A DNA stretch of 64,000 nt from Novosphingobium sp. B 225 (GCF_002198665.1 NZ_MWLM01000054.1:46764-110763); one strand, 5' to 3'; counted from the stretch's first letter, positions 1-9,169 are shown. Notes: a model not told the origin generated them from the letters alone. Numbers and translations: made by a program.

Positions 1-441
1 TACCACCCCCAGGTGATCCGCGTGGTGCATCCGGGTGCCGCAGATGAACGCCTTTGGCTCGACAATCCCGAACATCGCTGACAGCTCGTGGCTGCGGTAT
101 TGCACCGCCACCGGGCTGACCACGGCCCCGATCCGCGCCGCCGCGAAATAGAGCGAGACGAATTCGCTGATGTTCGGCAACTGGATGACAATCACGTCAT
201 CCTTGCCGATTCCGGCTGCGAGCAGTGCCCCGGCATAGCGATCCACCTCGGCCTTCATCTGAGCATAGGTCAGCCGCCTTTGCTCACCAAAGGCGAATTG
301 CCCGCGGTTGGGTGCATCGACCAGCGCCATCCGGTCCGGATGCGCCACCGCGTTGGCTTCGAACATGTCGGCCAGGGTCTTGTCGCCCCACCAGCCGCTG
401 TTCCGATATGCCGCGCGCTTGTTCTCCCCTGCGACGATCAT
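1..441 (-). CDS. Acyl-CoA synthetase (AMP-binding), N-terminal part, cut by window edge
   Basis: Partial gene: 147 N-terminal residues are visible and the rest lies beyond position 1. The translated start runs MIVAGENKRAAYRNSGWW, followed by DKTLADMFEANAVAHPDRMALVD, LTYAQMKAEVDRYAGALLAAGI and VIVQLPN-like and RIGAVVSPV segments, which is the typical N-terminal subdomain of ANL-superfamily acyl-/aryl-CoA ligases. The AMP-binding P-loop and catalytic motifs are outside the window, so the substrate cannot be judged. The ATG lies one base after the stop of the carotenoid oxygenase gene, so it is the third gene of a leftward operon. By inference it may activate an acid produced by the upstream oxygenase. 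Short-/medium-chain or cyclohexanecarboxylate-type ligases are the closest look-alikes. Confidence 0.8.
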   Translation of the reverse strand, partial: MIVAGENKRAAYRNSGWWGDKTLADMFEANAVAHPDRMALVDAPNRGQFAFGEQRRLTYAQMKAEVDRYAGALLAAGIGKDDVIVIQLPNISEFVSLYFAAARIGAVVSPVAVQYRSHELSAMFGIVEPKAFICGTRMHHADHLGVV

Positions 442-442
442 C

Positions 443-1939
443 CTATCCGGCCAGGACCGTGTTGGGGCCCATGCCGATGTCGTCGCCATTGGCCCAGACC
501 GAGTGCGTGCCCGAACAGAACCGTTCGGGCAGCACGATCCGGCAGACCGGCCCGGCGGCGAAGTTCTTGGCATCAATCAGCACGCATTCGCTGCGGTCAC
601 CTTCGACATCGGCAATGAACGAGACCAGGTAGCCATCGTCCTCGTCCTTGGCATTGATGCGCGGGGCAAAGGGCGTTTCGCTGCCATAGCGGCCCGGGCC
701 AAAGCTGATTTCCTCGCTCTTGCCGGTTTCAAGGTCATGCTTGACCAGCCCGGTAAACAGGAACCAGTACGGTTCGGGCACGGCCGAATAGGCATAGCGG
801 TATTTGCGGCCGGCGTATTTCTGGTTGAACATCCCGAATTCCAGAATCCGGTCGTCCAGCCGCTCTTCGCTGGTCTCGCCAGTCTTCAGATTGAAGCGCC
901 AACGGTGCAGCTTGGGTTTCATCAGACCCTGGCTGAGATAGGCCATCATCCGTTCCAGGCCATCGGGCGCATCGGGATGCGATTTGGGCTGGGGCTCTTC
1001 CTGGAAATAGCCGTCAAGGATCACCTCGTCGCCTTCCTCCCAGGCGTTGAGCCAGTGCAGGGTATAGGTCGGCTCAGCTTCGAACCAGCGGATGTCTTCG
1101 GGTTGACCCATGCGGGGGATGATCCCGAACCGGGTCTTCTGGTCGGGATGGAACTGCACCACGTGAAGGTTGCGTTCCAGCAGCTCCGGGTTCCAGTAGA
1201 GCGGCATGTCATTGATGATGGCATAGTTCTTGGTGAAGGCCATGTCGTGGGGCAGACGGGGGCCTGCCAGCGGCACCGGAATATAGTGCTTTAGCTTGTT
1301 GTCCGGCCCGACCACCCCGTAATGCATGAATGGGGCATGCTTCGAATAGTTGAAGAACAGCAGCTCGCCGGTTGCCTCGTCCACTTTGGTATGCGCGGAA
1401 ATGCCATCAAGCGGGACCCAGCCTTCAGTCCCGAACTGTTCGAGCGTGAAGGGATCGAGCCGGTAGCCCTCGCCGCACTGGTAGAACGAGGAGAGAATCT
1501 TGCCGGCGTGGACCACCACGTCGGTCGAAGACGAATCCTTGAGCCATTCCTGCGCGCCCCAGCCTGGCCGGGTGCTTTTGTGCGGCGGCTCCATCAGTCC
1601 GGCCCACAGCGCCTGGCCAGCTTCCTGTTCGGCCTGGAAGCCCTTGGTCCGCACGAACCGGCTGCGATAGCTGGCGCGGCCGTTCTTGAAGCTGATGCTG
1701 TGGATCTGCCCGTCGCCATCAAACGGATGATAGCGGCCAATCGGTTCGTGCACGGGGATTTCACCGGTGCGGACATAGACACCGTCAATATCGTCGGGGA
1801 TCGTGCCGATCACCTCCGCGTCGCCATTGGCGAAGATTGCGTTCCATTCATTGAAGGTTGGGCGCCAGGCGCCCTGCATATAAGGATGGTCCGTGTTCTT
1901 CAGCGTCGATCGCACGGTCCCGACCAGTTCCACCGTCAT
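443..1939 (-). CDS. Carotenoid oxygenase family (RPE65/lignostilbene dioxygenase-like) protein
   Basis: A 498-residue protein of the non-heme iron carotenoid cleavage oxygenase family, which splits C=C bonds of carotenoids, stilbenes or phenylpropanoids with O2. The four iron-ligand histidines expected of the family are visible at about H183 (SAHTK), H231 (LPHDMAFT), H295 (TLHWLNAW) and H479 (GTHSVWA). The substrate cannot be read from sequence. The frame is open to 2080, but ATG at 1939 is preceded at 8 nt by AAGGAG and gives a normal N-terminus. An ATG at 1945 overlaps the stop of the upstream flavin oxidoreductase gene but sits too close to that ribosome binding site. It lies between the oxidoreductase and an acyl-CoA ligase in one operon, which suggests cleavage of an alkene followed by CoA activation of the resulting acid. 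Confidence 0.9.
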   Translation of the reverse strand: MTVELVGTVRSTLKNTDHPYMQGAWRPTFNEWNAIFANGDAEVIGTIPDDIDGVYVRTGEIPVHEPIGRYHPFDGDGQIHSISFKNGRASYRSRFVRTKGFQAEQEAGQALWAGLMEPPHKSTRPGWGAQEWLKDSSSTDVVVHAGKILSSFYQCGEGYRLDPFTLEQFGTEGWVPLDGISAHTKVDEATGELLFFNYSKHAPFMHYGVVGPDNKLKHYIPVPLAGPRLPHDMAFTKNYAIINDMPLYWNPELLERNLHVVQFHPDQKTRFGIIPRMGQPEDIRWFEAEPTYTLHWLNAWEEGDEVILDGYFQEEPQPKSHPDAPDGLERMMAYLSQGLMKPKLHRWRFNLKTGETSEERLDDRILEFGMFNQKYAGRKYRYAYSAVPEPYWFLFTGLVKHDLETGKSEEISFGPGRYGSETPFAPRINAKDEDDGYLVSFIADVEGDRSECVLIDAKNFAAGPVCRIVLPERFCSGTHSVWANGDDIGMGPNTVLAG

Positions 1940-1944
1940 TTGCA

Positions 1945-2892
1945 TCACTCCTTCGCAGCGAAGCGCGGCAGGCTGCATGCCGCGGCATATTCGGATTTCA
2001 AACGTTCGACGATTGCGCCAAGCGGTTCGGCCGCGCGCACTGCGCCAACCCCTTGCCCGGCAGACCAGACGTTTTTCCACGCCTTGGCATCGTCCTGGGC
2101 ATTCTCGAAATTAGGCTGCTTGTCCTCGGGCATGTTGGCCGGATCGTACCCTGCTGCAACCAGGCTCAGCCGGAGCCAGTTGGCGGTGACGCCCGTGATG
2201 CCCTTTGAAGGAACGATGTCCTCTGCTCCGGCGGCGACCACCATGTCCTTGTAATCGGGTGCGGCAAGGCTTTCCTCGCAGGCGATCAACGAAGTGCCGA
2301 GATAGGCGAGGTCGGCACCGAGCACTTCTGCGGCGCGGATTGCCTGGCCGGTCGAGATCGCTCCGCCCAGCACGATCGGGCCACTCCAGAACTGGCGCAC
2401 TTCTTCGACAAAGGCGAAGCCAGCGGTCTGCCCGGTATGGCCGCCAGCACCGGCGGCAACCAGCACCAGTCCATCGACCCCGGCGGCAGCGGCCTTGCGC
2501 GCAAAGCCGACCGAATTGACATCGGCAAAGACCAGCCCGCCATAGCTGTGCACCGCGTCAATCACCCGGGTGGGTGAGCCCAGCGCAGTGATCACCAGCG
2601 GTACCTTGTGCCGGACCACGCATTCAAGATCGGCAGGAAAGCGATCATTGGATGGGTGGACCACCAGATTGATCGCCCAGGGCGCGGCCTGGGGTGTTTC
2701 AGCCAGCGCGGCTTCAATCTGCCCGATCCAGTCCTCCAGATCGGCCGAGGTCCGCGCGTTGGGCGCGGGGAACGAGCCGATCATCCCGGCGCGGCAGGCG
2801 GCGATCACCATCTCCGGTCCGGAAACGAGGAACATTGGCGCGGCAATCGCCGGGAGCGCCAAATTCCTTTGCAAGGAGGCCGGTACTGACAT
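1945..2892 (-). CDS. NAD(P)H-dependent flavin oxidoreductase / nitronate monooxygenase family
   Basis: A 315-residue FMN TIM-barrel protein of the nitronate monooxygenase / 2-nitropropane dioxygenase (NPD) superfamily. Visible family segments are LALPAIAAPMFLVSGP at the N-terminus, an AGAGGHTGQ loop carrying the conserved His, a GGAIST phosphate-binding loop and GADLAYLGTSLIA. The start at 2892 is chosen because GGGAG lies 6 nt upstream; the frame extends to 2973 without better support. It is the first gene of the leftward operon and diverges from the TonB receptor gene across about 110 bp. Family members oxidise nitronates or act as flavin-dependent reductases or hydroxylases on CoA esters, and the actual substrate is unknown. 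Confidence 0.88.
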   Translation of the reverse strand: MSVPASLQRNLALPAIAAPMFLVSGPEMVIAACRAGMIGSFPAPNARTSADLEDWIGQIEAALAETPQAAPWAINLVVHPSNDRFPADLECVVRHKVPLVITALGSPTRVIDAVHSYGGLVFADVNSVGFARKAAAAGVDGLVLVAAGAGGHTGQTAGFAFVEEVRQFWSGPIVLGGAISTGQAIRAAEVLGADLAYLGTSLIACEESLAAPDYKDMVVAAGAEDIVPSKGITGVTANWLRLSLVAAGYDPANMPEDKQPNFENAQDDAKAWKNVWSAGQGVGAVRAAEPLGAIVERLKSEYAAACSLPRFAAKE

Positions 2893-3005
2893 CGCATCTC
2901 CCGCCGGTGACAAATTCTGAATCGACTTGCCTAACCGGACTTGCTTGCATAAACATACTTTCGGAGCCGACACAAGGAAGGTCGGATGACATGGGAGGGG
3001 AATTG

Positions 3006-5297
3006 ATGACCAGATTTTCGCTCAAGCTGCTCGCTTGCACCGCATTGCTTACGCCGCAGATGGTTTGGGCCCAGGACGGAGCACCTGCCGAGGAAGCAGG
3101 CGGGCTTGAAGAAATCGTGGTCACCGCGCAGAAGCGCGAGGAAGGTCTTTCGCGCGTGCCGATCTCGATCGCGGCGGTGAGCGGAGATGCCATCGCCGAA
3201 AAGGGCACGGCCAACCTTGAGCAGCTGTCCTCGACGGTTCCCAACCTGCGCATCACCCAGACCGGGATCGCCAACCGCATCGCGATCCGCGGCATCTCTT
3301 CGGGCGACAACAAGGGCTTCGAGCAGTCGGCGGCGATGTTTGTCGATGGCGTCTACTATGGCCGTGACCAGCTGGTCCGCATGCCGATCGTCGATGTCCA
3401 GCGCGTCGAAGTGCTGCGCGGCCCGCAGCCGACCCTGTTCGGCAAGAACGCCATCGCCGGCGCGATCAGCATCATCAACCGCAAGCCGACCGACGAATTC
3501 GGGGGGTCGCTCAATGCCTCTTACGAATTCGAACACAAGGAGGCCCAGGTTACCGGCGTGATCAACGTGCCGATGGGTGACAAGGCCGGGATGCGCCTGG
3601 TGGGCTATCACCGGAGCATGGACGGTTACATGTTCAACACCACGTTGAATCGTGACGAACCGCATGTCGACACCACGTTCCTGCGCGGAACCTTTGCGCT
3701 GGACGACGGTCCGATATCGGCGACGCTCAAGCTTGAATATGCCGATTTCAAGGTGCTTGGCCAAGCGCGCGAGAACTTCAGCCCGCGCGGAACCTATAGC
3801 GTCTCACCGTTTTTCAGCGGCGTGGACACCGTGCTCGACTGGAGAAGCCAGAACAATGGCTTTGACAGCAAGACCAAGATCTTCAACTCGACTCTCAACG
3901 TCGATGTCGGGATCGGCAGTCACACGCTCAATCTGACTTCTGGCTATGTCCATTATTCGGCTGCGGAAATCCTCGACGTAGATTTCACCGCGCTGCCGAT
4001 GCTCGACGGGACCAACCAGGACGAGAAGTATGACCAGCTTTCGCAGGAAGTGCGGCTGACCTCGCCTAATGAAGGCCCGCTGACCTACATTCTGGGTGGT
4101 TATTTCCAGACCTCGAAACTTTCGGCCAATGACACGATTCAGCTGGGTTCGTTCTTTCAGGGGCTGAGCGGCCCGTTTGCCGCCTTCAGGCCTTTGGGTG
4201 ATTCAAGGTCGGTTCGGGCCTTCCGGCAAACGTCGACGCTGTGGTCGGGCTTTGCCCAGGCAACCTATGCCTTGACCGAGCAGCTTCGCCTGACCGCTGG
4301 CGTGCGCTTCAACCATGAAAGCAAGGACGGTTCGCGCAAGCTGGGGATCGTCGCCGGTTCGACCAACCTGTTCCCGATCACGACGATCAGGGCAGTGTGG
4401 GGGGCAGTGCGCGTGGCCGAGCATTCGCTTAGTGGCCGAATTTCGGAAGATTCGACCACTCCGATGGCGAATATCCAATATGATATCACCGATGAACTGA
4501 TGGCCTATGCGTCTTATGCTCGCGGGGCGAAAGCAGGTGGTTTCGATATCCGTTCCAACGCCGCGCCGACGCATCCCACGTTCCCGGGCTCGTTCATCTT
4601 CCGTCCCGAAAAGGCTGACAGCTTTGAAGGTGGTTTGAAGTATCGCAGCCGCAACCTTTCGCTCGCGGTCAGCTATTACCATACCACCTACAAGGACTTG
4701 CAGACGAGCACCTTCGACGGCGGGATCGGGTTCAACGTGGACAACGCTTCGGCGGCAAAGGTGCAGGGCATCGAGGCCGAGGCGCGGGTGGCGATTGGTG
4801 ATCATCTCCAGCTCAGCGGTGCGCTTGCCTATCTCGATTTCAAGTACACCGACTGGCGGCGCGGGCAGTGCCCGTTCGGGCTTGCGGCCAATGTCCAGCC
4901 CGGAAACTTCTGCGACTATACCGGCACACGCGCCACCTTTGCCCCGAAATGGTCTGGTAATGCGGCTGCAGACTTCAACTATCCGGTCGGGACGAACATG
5001 AAAGTCTCGTTGAATATCAACGCGGACTTTTCCAGCGCCTATCGTTCGGGCAACGTGCTCGATCCGTTCACCGATCAGGCTGGCTTTGCCAGAATCGGCG
5101 CGCGCCTTGGGCTCGGCCATATCGATGACAACTGGGAAATCGCCCTGGTCGGCCGCAACCTGACCAACAAGCGGATCGTTCTGACATCAGGCCAGCTTCC
5201 GCTTTCGAACACGCTGACGGGCAATACCGGAACGGGTTATTCCGGGATCTTCGATCGTCCGCGCAACATTGCGGTGCAGTTCCAGGGCAAGTTCTGA
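3006..5297 (+). CDS. TonB-dependent outer-membrane receptor
   Basis: A 763-residue outer-membrane receptor. The first ~25 residues (MTRFSLKLLACTALL..MVWAQ) form a signal peptide. It is followed by a TonB-box-like LEEIVVTAQKREEG, a plug domain (FVDGVYYGRD, VEVLRGPQPTLFGKNAIAGAI) and a long beta-barrel ending in ...AVQFQGKF with the terminal Phe typical of barrel insertion. The start at 3006 has GGAGGGG just upstream; ATG at 2991 is an alternative preceded by AAGGAAGG. It is the first gene of a rightward unit with a serine hydrolase and a regulator, and it diverges from the oxidoreductase/carotenoid-oxygenase operon. It probably imports the substrate of that operon. The ligand cannot be inferred from sequence. 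Confidence 0.93.
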   Translation: MTRFSLKLLACTALLTPQMVWAQDGAPAEEAGGLEEIVVTAQKREEGLSRVPISIAAVSGDAIAEKGTANLEQLSSTVPNLRITQTGIANRIAIRGISSGDNKGFEQSAAMFVDGVYYGRDQLVRMPIVDVQRVEVLRGPQPTLFGKNAIAGAISIINRKPTDEFGGSLNASYEFEHKEAQVTGVINVPMGDKAGMRLVGYHRSMDGYMFNTTLNRDEPHVDTTFLRGTFALDDGPISATLKLEYADFKVLGQARENFSPRGTYSVSPFFSGVDTVLDWRSQNNGFDSKTKIFNSTLNVDVGIGSHTLNLTSGYVHYSAAEILDVDFTALPMLDGTNQDEKYDQLSQEVRLTSPNEGPLTYILGGYFQTSKLSANDTIQLGSFFQGLSGPFAAFRPLGDSRSVRAFRQTSTLWSGFAQATYALTEQLRLTAGVRFNHESKDGSRKLGIVAGSTNLFPITTIRAVWGAVRVAEHSLSGRISEDSTTPMANIQYDITDELMAYASYARGAKAGGFDIRSNAAPTHPTFPGSFIFRPEKADSFEGGLKYRSRNLSLAVSYYHTTYKDLQTSTFDGGIGFNVDNASAAKVQGIEAEARVAIGDHLQLSGALAYLDFKYTDWRRGQCPFGLAANVQPGNFCDYTGTRATFAPKWSGNAAADFNYPVGTNMKVSLNINADFSSAYRSGNVLDPFTDQAGFARIGARLGLGHIDDNWEIALVGRNLTNKRIVLTSGQLPLSNTLTGNTGTGYSGIFDRPRNIAVQFQGKF

Positions 5298-5305
5298 GCC
5301 TGGCC

Positions 5306-6613
5306 GTGCGCCGCACCGCTGCTCTCTTGGTCGGTGCCCTGCTGCTGACCTGCGCTTCGGCGCAGGCGCAGCAGGCCCCGTCAAGCCCTGCCGATAGCGA
5401 TCCGGTCAAACTGGGCTGGATGCAAGGCAGTCCGCCCCCGCCAGAGAAACGCATCCTGTTTCGCGATGGCAGCTTTTTTACCTTCCCCAGGTTGCGCTGG
5501 TCGTTCGCGCATATCCGCGAACTCATGCCAACTGCGGCGATCGCGCGGGGGCCGGGCTCGGTGTCCCCGTTGCCAAAGGCACTGCGCAAGGATCTCGATG
5601 GCGTAACCTTCACGCCGCTCGGCGGTGGTGCCGCGATGAGCTGGTCGCAGGCCTATGAAGCCGTTTATGGCGACGCGGTGCTGATCCTCCACAAGGGCAG
5701 GATCGTCTACGAACGCTACAACGGCGTGATGGGGCCGGACCAGCCGCATATCGCATTTTCGGTCACCAAGAGCTATTTCGGCACGCTGGCCGAGATGCTG
5801 ATTGCCGAAGGCAAGCTTGATGAAACCGCGCTGGTATCGCGCTACATCCCCGAACTCAGCGGCAGCGGTTTTGGTGATGCAACGGTGCGTCAGGTGCTCG
5901 ACATGACAACCGGTCTCGCCTTTTCCGAAGACTATACAAATCCGGATGCTGACATCGCGAAATTCTCGCTGGCGGTTGGTGCAGGCCCCGCGCCGCCAGG
6001 ATATGCCGGTCCGCGCGCGGCCTATGACTATTTGCCGACCGTGCCCAAAAAAGGGGCGCACGGCGAAGGCTTTACCTACCGATCGGTCAACACCGAAGTG
6101 GTCGGCTGGCTGATCGCCAAGATTACCGGCAAGCTGCCACACGTCGTGCTTAGCGAACGCATCTGGTCAAGAATGGGAATGGAGCATGACGCTTCGATCA
6201 TCGTCGACAGCGCGGGCACGCCGTTTACCGCAGGCGGCCTCAACCTTACCTTGCGTGACATGGCCCGCTTTGGCGAAATGATCCGCCGCGGCGGGCGGTT
6301 TAACGGACAGCAGATCGTTCCGGCTGCGGTGATCGCCAAGATCCGGACCGGCGGCAGCCCAGGCGATTTCGCCAAGGCCGGGTACAAGCTGCTTCCGGGC
6401 TGGAGCTACAAGAGCCAGTGGTGGATCTCTCACAATGCCCACGGCGCGTTCAATGCCCGCGGGGTGCATGGCCAGACGATCTACATCGATCCGACTGCGG
6501 AAATGGTGATCGTCCGTTTCGCATCGAACCCGCGTGCAACGAACAGCAGTTTTGACGGTATCTCGCTGCCTGCCTATCAGGCCATCGCGGAGCGATTGAT
6601 GGGCGGAAAGTGA
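5306..6613 (+). CDS. Exported serine hydrolase, beta-lactamase/esterase EstB-like family
   Basis: A 435-residue protein of the class C beta-lactamase / penicillin-binding-protein-like serine hydrolase family. The GTG start gives a signal peptide (MRRTAALLVGALLLTCASAQA). The catalytic SxxK motif is S152-V-T-K155, and a Tyr-containing second motif occurs near Y258 (TYRSVN). A VHGQT segment near residue 388 takes the place of the third motif. Such enzymes are usually esterases or peptidases rather than antibiotic-degrading enzymes. The gene begins 8 bp after the TonB receptor stop and overlaps the following regulator by 4 bp (GTGA), so the three are co-transcribed. It may hydrolyse an ester of the imported compound in the periplasm. 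Confidence 0.87.
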   Translation: MRRTAALLVGALLLTCASAQAQQAPSSPADSDPVKLGWMQGSPPPPEKRILFRDGSFFTFPRLRWSFAHIRELMPTAAIARGPGSVSPLPKALRKDLDGVTFTPLGGGAAMSWSQAYEAVYGDAVLILHKGRIVYERYNGVMGPDQPHIAFSVTKSYFGTLAEMLIAEGKLDETALVSRYIPELSGSGFGDATVRQVLDMTTGLAFSEDYTNPDADIAKFSLAVGAGPAPPGYAGPRAAYDYLPTVPKKGAHGEGFTYRSVNTEVVGWLIAKITGKLPHVVLSERIWSRMGMEHDASIIVDSAGTPFTAGGLNLTLRDMARFGEMIRRGGRFNGQQIVPAAVIAKIRTGGSPGDFAKAGYKLLPGWSYKSQWWISHNAHGAFNARGVHGQTIYIDPTAEMVIVRFASNPRATNSSFDGISLPAYQAIAERLMGGK

Positions 6614-7518
6614 AGCACGAAACCATCAGGGCCTGCTCGATCTGGCGCGCGCTCGACGTGGTCGGCGACGTGGCGGTGCTCCTGATCCTTGAGCAGGCGT
6701 TTCTCGGCCGGCACCGGTTCGACGATTTCGTCAAGCAGACCGGGCTGGCGCGTTCGGTCGTGAGCGGCCGACTGGCCAAACTGGTCGAGGCCGGAGTGCT
6801 GCGCAAGGCGGCGCAGCGGCAGGCCGGTTATGCCTTGACCGAAAAGGGCCGCGGTCTGTTTCCGGTCGCGCTGATGATCCTGCGCTGGCAGCACCGCTGG
6901 GAACCGGGCGAACGCGGCTTTTCGGTACGGCTGGTCCATCGCGGCTGCGGCCAGGCGATGGAGCCGGTCCCGCATTGCGCCGCTTGCCAGACAGAGATCG
7001 ATCCACGCGCGGTTGATTGGGCTCCGGGGCCCGGCCTAGCCCAGGTCACCCCGGTCTATACCCGCCGCCGCCAGCAAACCGCCGCGGCCAGCGCCAAACG
7101 CGGCAACCAGACCATGGTCGATTCAGTCATCGAACTGTTCGGCGATCGCTGGGCGACGCTGGTGGTGCGCGCCTGCTTCACCGGGATCCACCGCTTTGAC
7201 GATATTCAGCGCGACACGCTGATGGCCACCAACATCCTGTCTGGCCGGATCGAGCAATTGCTTGCTCAGCGGATCATCAAGGCGGTGCCCTATTCCGCGC
7301 ATCAGGACCGGTTTGAGTATCGCCTGACCGAAAAGGGGCGCGACCTCTATCCTGTGCTGCTTGCCCTGCTGCAATGGGGCGACCGCTGGTTTGCCGACGA
7401 GCAGGGGCCACCCTTGCTCCTGACCCATCGCAATTGTGGGCAGCCGCTGGGCCTGCAGCCCAAGTGCAGTGCTTGCGCGGCCGGTCTGGACATCCGGAAT
7501 ACCGCGTTCGAACTTTGA
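6610..7518 (+). CDS. Transcriptional regulator with two HxlR winged-helix domains and two Cys clusters
   Basis: A 302-residue protein built as a head-to-tail duplication. Residues about 8-95 and 168-258 are each an HxlR-type winged helix: compare GRHRFDDF...LARSVVSGRLAKLVEAGVL with GIHRFDDI...MATNILSGRIEQLLAQRII, both followed by LTEKGR and LFP/LYPV. Each is followed by a short Cys cluster with identical spacing: C113-x9-C123-x2-C126 and C276-x9-C286-x2-C289, both introduced by an HRxCGQ segment, which could bind zinc. Single-domain HxlR proteins act as dimers, so this fusion could be a pseudo-dimer. The GTG start overlaps the serine hydrolase stop by 4 bp. It is probably the regulator of the flanking receptor/oxygenase genes (inference). 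Confidence 0.88.
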   Translation: MKHETIRACSIWRALDVVGDVAVLLILEQAFLGRHRFDDFVKQTGLARSVVSGRLAKLVEAGVLRKAAQRQAGYALTEKGRGLFPVALMILRWQHRWEPGERGFSVRLVHRGCGQAMEPVPHCAACQTEIDPRAVDWAPGPGLAQVTPVYTRRRQQTAAASAKRGNQTMVDSVIELFGDRWATLVVRACFTGIHRFDDIQRDTLMATNILSGRIEQLLAQRIIKAVPYSAHQDRFEYRLTEKGRDLYPVLLALLQWGDRWFADEQGPPLLLTHRNCGQPLGLQPKCSACAAGLDIRNTAFEL

Positions 7519-7593
7519 TCGGGGTCTGTGACCTAGACCCGACCGGATCGTCCGAAAGCTATGCGAAAGCCGTGCCGGCGGCGCTCAGCCCCT

Positions 7594-8490
7594 TCACGCC
7601 CTGACCACTTTCAGGATGCAGTCAACGAAGCCTTGCGGATCATTCTCCTGAATGAAGTGACCGCCCTTCAGTGTGCAATGCGGTTGGCCCTTGGTGCCGG
7701 GAACACGCCCGATGAAGCGCGCTTCGCCGCCGCGCGTGACCGGATCACCATCGCTGAAACAGCACAGGAACGGCTTGTCCCACTGTTCAAACACTTGCCA
7801 GGCGCGCTTCTGATCGGGCACCGCGACGTTGTTCTCGAACGGCACGAAGCTGGGAAAAATCCGCGCCCCGGCTTTATAGCTGCTGTCGGGGAACGGCGCG
7901 TCATAGGCGGCAATTTCCGCCGGGCTGAGCGCGCGCTTGGCCCCGGCGTTGACGATCCGGCCGATCGGAAACACCGGGCTCCATTTGGAGAACGCGCGCC
8001 AGATCGCAAAGGCGCGCGGCGGGGTTCCGCCTTCGGGCAGGCCGCCGTTGGAGAGCACCACCCCGGCGAACCGGTCCGGCATTTCGGCAACCAGCCTGAG
8101 CCCGATCAGCGAACCCCAATCCTGGCACGCCAGCGTCATCCGCGTCAGGTCCAGCGCTTCGGCCCACTGGCGCATCCAGCCGACGTGGCGGGCATAGCTG
8201 TAATCGGCTTTCCTGCTGAGCTTGTCCGACTTGCCGAACCCGATCAGGTCAGGCGCTACCACCCGGAATCCTGCCGCGACCACCGGTGCGATCATCTTGC
8301 GATAGAGGTAGCACCAGCTCGGCTCGCCATGCATCATCAGCACAACCGGCGCGTCGCGCGGCCCTTCATCCAGATAGTGGACCCGCAACCTGGTTCCATC
8401 ATCCGGATCGGTGATTTCCAGATAGTGCGGCGCGAACGGAAAATCAGCGATCCCGGCAAAGGCCGCATCGGGGGTGCGCAGGACTTTCAT
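7594..8490 (-). CDS. dhmA: Haloalkane dehalogenase-like alpha/beta hydrolase (HLD-I type)
   Basis: A 298-residue alpha/beta-hydrolase resembling subfamily I haloalkane dehalogenases. The oxyanion segment is [13 protein letters not shown] at about 54-66. The nucleophile elbow CQDWGS places Asp124 and Trp125 at the same numbers as in DhlA, with an acid near D247/D249 and His at 278 (GGHF). An Asp instead of Ser nucleophile followed by Trp is what distinguishes dehalogenases from esterases. Substrate activity is not proven by sequence, because some members with these residues act on other electrophiles. It starts 8 nt after a GGAG and lies 59 bp downstream of the TetR gene, on the same strand, with a perfect palindrome in the gap. 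Confidence 0.82.
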   Translation of the reverse strand: MKVLRTPDAAFAGIADFPFAPHYLEITDPDDGTRLRVHYLDEGPRDAPVVLMMHGEPSWCYLYRKMIAPVVAAGFRVVAPDLIGFGKSDKLSRKADYSYARHVGWMRQWAEALDLTRMTLACQDWGSLIGLRLVAEMPDRFAGVVLSNGGLPEGGTPPRAFAIWRAFSKWSPVFPIGRIVNAGAKRALSPAEIAAYDAPFPDSSYKAGARIFPSFVPFENNVAVPDQKRAWQVFEQWDKPFLCCFSDGDPVTRGGEARFIGRVPGTKGQPHCTLKGGHFIQENDPQGFVDCILKVVRA

Positions 8491-8513
8491 GGGATGCTCC
8501 GTCGGTTCAATAA

Positions 8514-8534
8514 TATGGCACGATAACTGCCATA
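8514..8534. promoter_or_regulatory. Perfect inverted repeat, candidate TetR operator upstream of the dehalogenase
   Basis: TATGGCA-7 nt-TGCCATA is a perfect 7-bp inverted repeat located 24 bp upstream of the dehalogenase start and just beyond the 3' end of the TetR gene. A related half site (TATGGCA) recurs at 9232-9238 in front of the TetR gene. The geometry fits a dimeric TetR operator, so the neighbouring regulator is the natural candidate ligand. This is inferred from position and symmetry only. Confidence 0.5.
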
Positions 8535-8548
8535 AGGTCGATCAGGGG

Positions 8549-9169
8549 TCAATCGCCGGGGAGTTCCGCCAAAGCGGCACCCAGCAGGCGGCGGACCACG
8601 TCTTTGGCCGCTGCAACCGGCAGCTCCTGATCATGGCGCAGCAGGCGCCAGGTCTGAAAGCTGAGGATCACGTTCAGCCCGCGTGCCCCGGCGGCATCAG
8701 CCCGGACTGCTTCGGGCAGATGCGCCTCGATCGATTCGCTCTCAAAACGCAGCATCCGGCGATAGTCGTGCATCAGATAAGGCGATTCAAAGCGCCGAAG
8801 ATTGGCCGAAATGCGATAGGGCATGATCGTTTCGAACACCTTGGCCCGGCGTTCCGCTAAATCGAAGACTTTCTCCTTCCAGGTCGCGCCGCCTGGCGGC
8901 TGGAGCAAGATCGGCAGGATCCGTGCCTCGATCACTTCCCCCATTTCGCGGTATAGCGCGTCCATATCCTCAAAATGCCGGAATACCGACCGCAGGCCAA
9001 CCCCGGCCACTTCCGCAACCCGGGCCGCGCTGGGCGAAACATCACCTTTACCGACCAGATCGAGCAAGGCGGCGACAATCTTTGACCGGCTGGAGCGGCT
9101 GCGTTCGCGGCGGCCATCACCAAGCGGGGCTTGCTTTGACAAGGCAGGGGGAAGTTTCGTTGCAGCCAT
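8549..9169 (-). CDS. TetR/AcrR family transcriptional regulator
   Basis: About 206 residues with an N-terminal TetR DNA-binding domain: RSKIVAALLDLVGKGDVSPSAARVAEVAGVGLRSVFRHFEDMDALYREM covers helix 1, the helix-turn-helix and the characteristic FRHF motif. The C-terminal ligand-binding half has no recognisable signature. The start is uncertain: the frame is open to 9241, with a GTG just upstream of the ATG at 9169, and no clear ribosome binding site decides. It is transcribed toward the dehalogenase gene (59 bp gap) and away from the 9279-11991 operon, so it could control both. Confidence 0.85.
   Translation of the reverse strand: MAATKLPPALSKQAPLGDGRRERSRSSRSKIVAALLDLVGKGDVSPSAARVAEVAGVGLRSVFRHFEDMDALYREMGEVIEARILPILLQPPGGATWKEKVFDLAERRAKVFETIMPYRISANLRRFESPYLMHDYRRMLRFESESIEAHLPEAVRADAAGARGLNVILSFQTWRLLRHDQELPVAAAKDVVRRLLGAALAELPGD

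Noticed and set aside
5306..6613. Antibiotic-resistance beta-lactamase
   Set aside because: It has the SxxK fold motif, but the third motif is HGQ-like and the context is catabolic; the same reasoning holds for 42824-43894.
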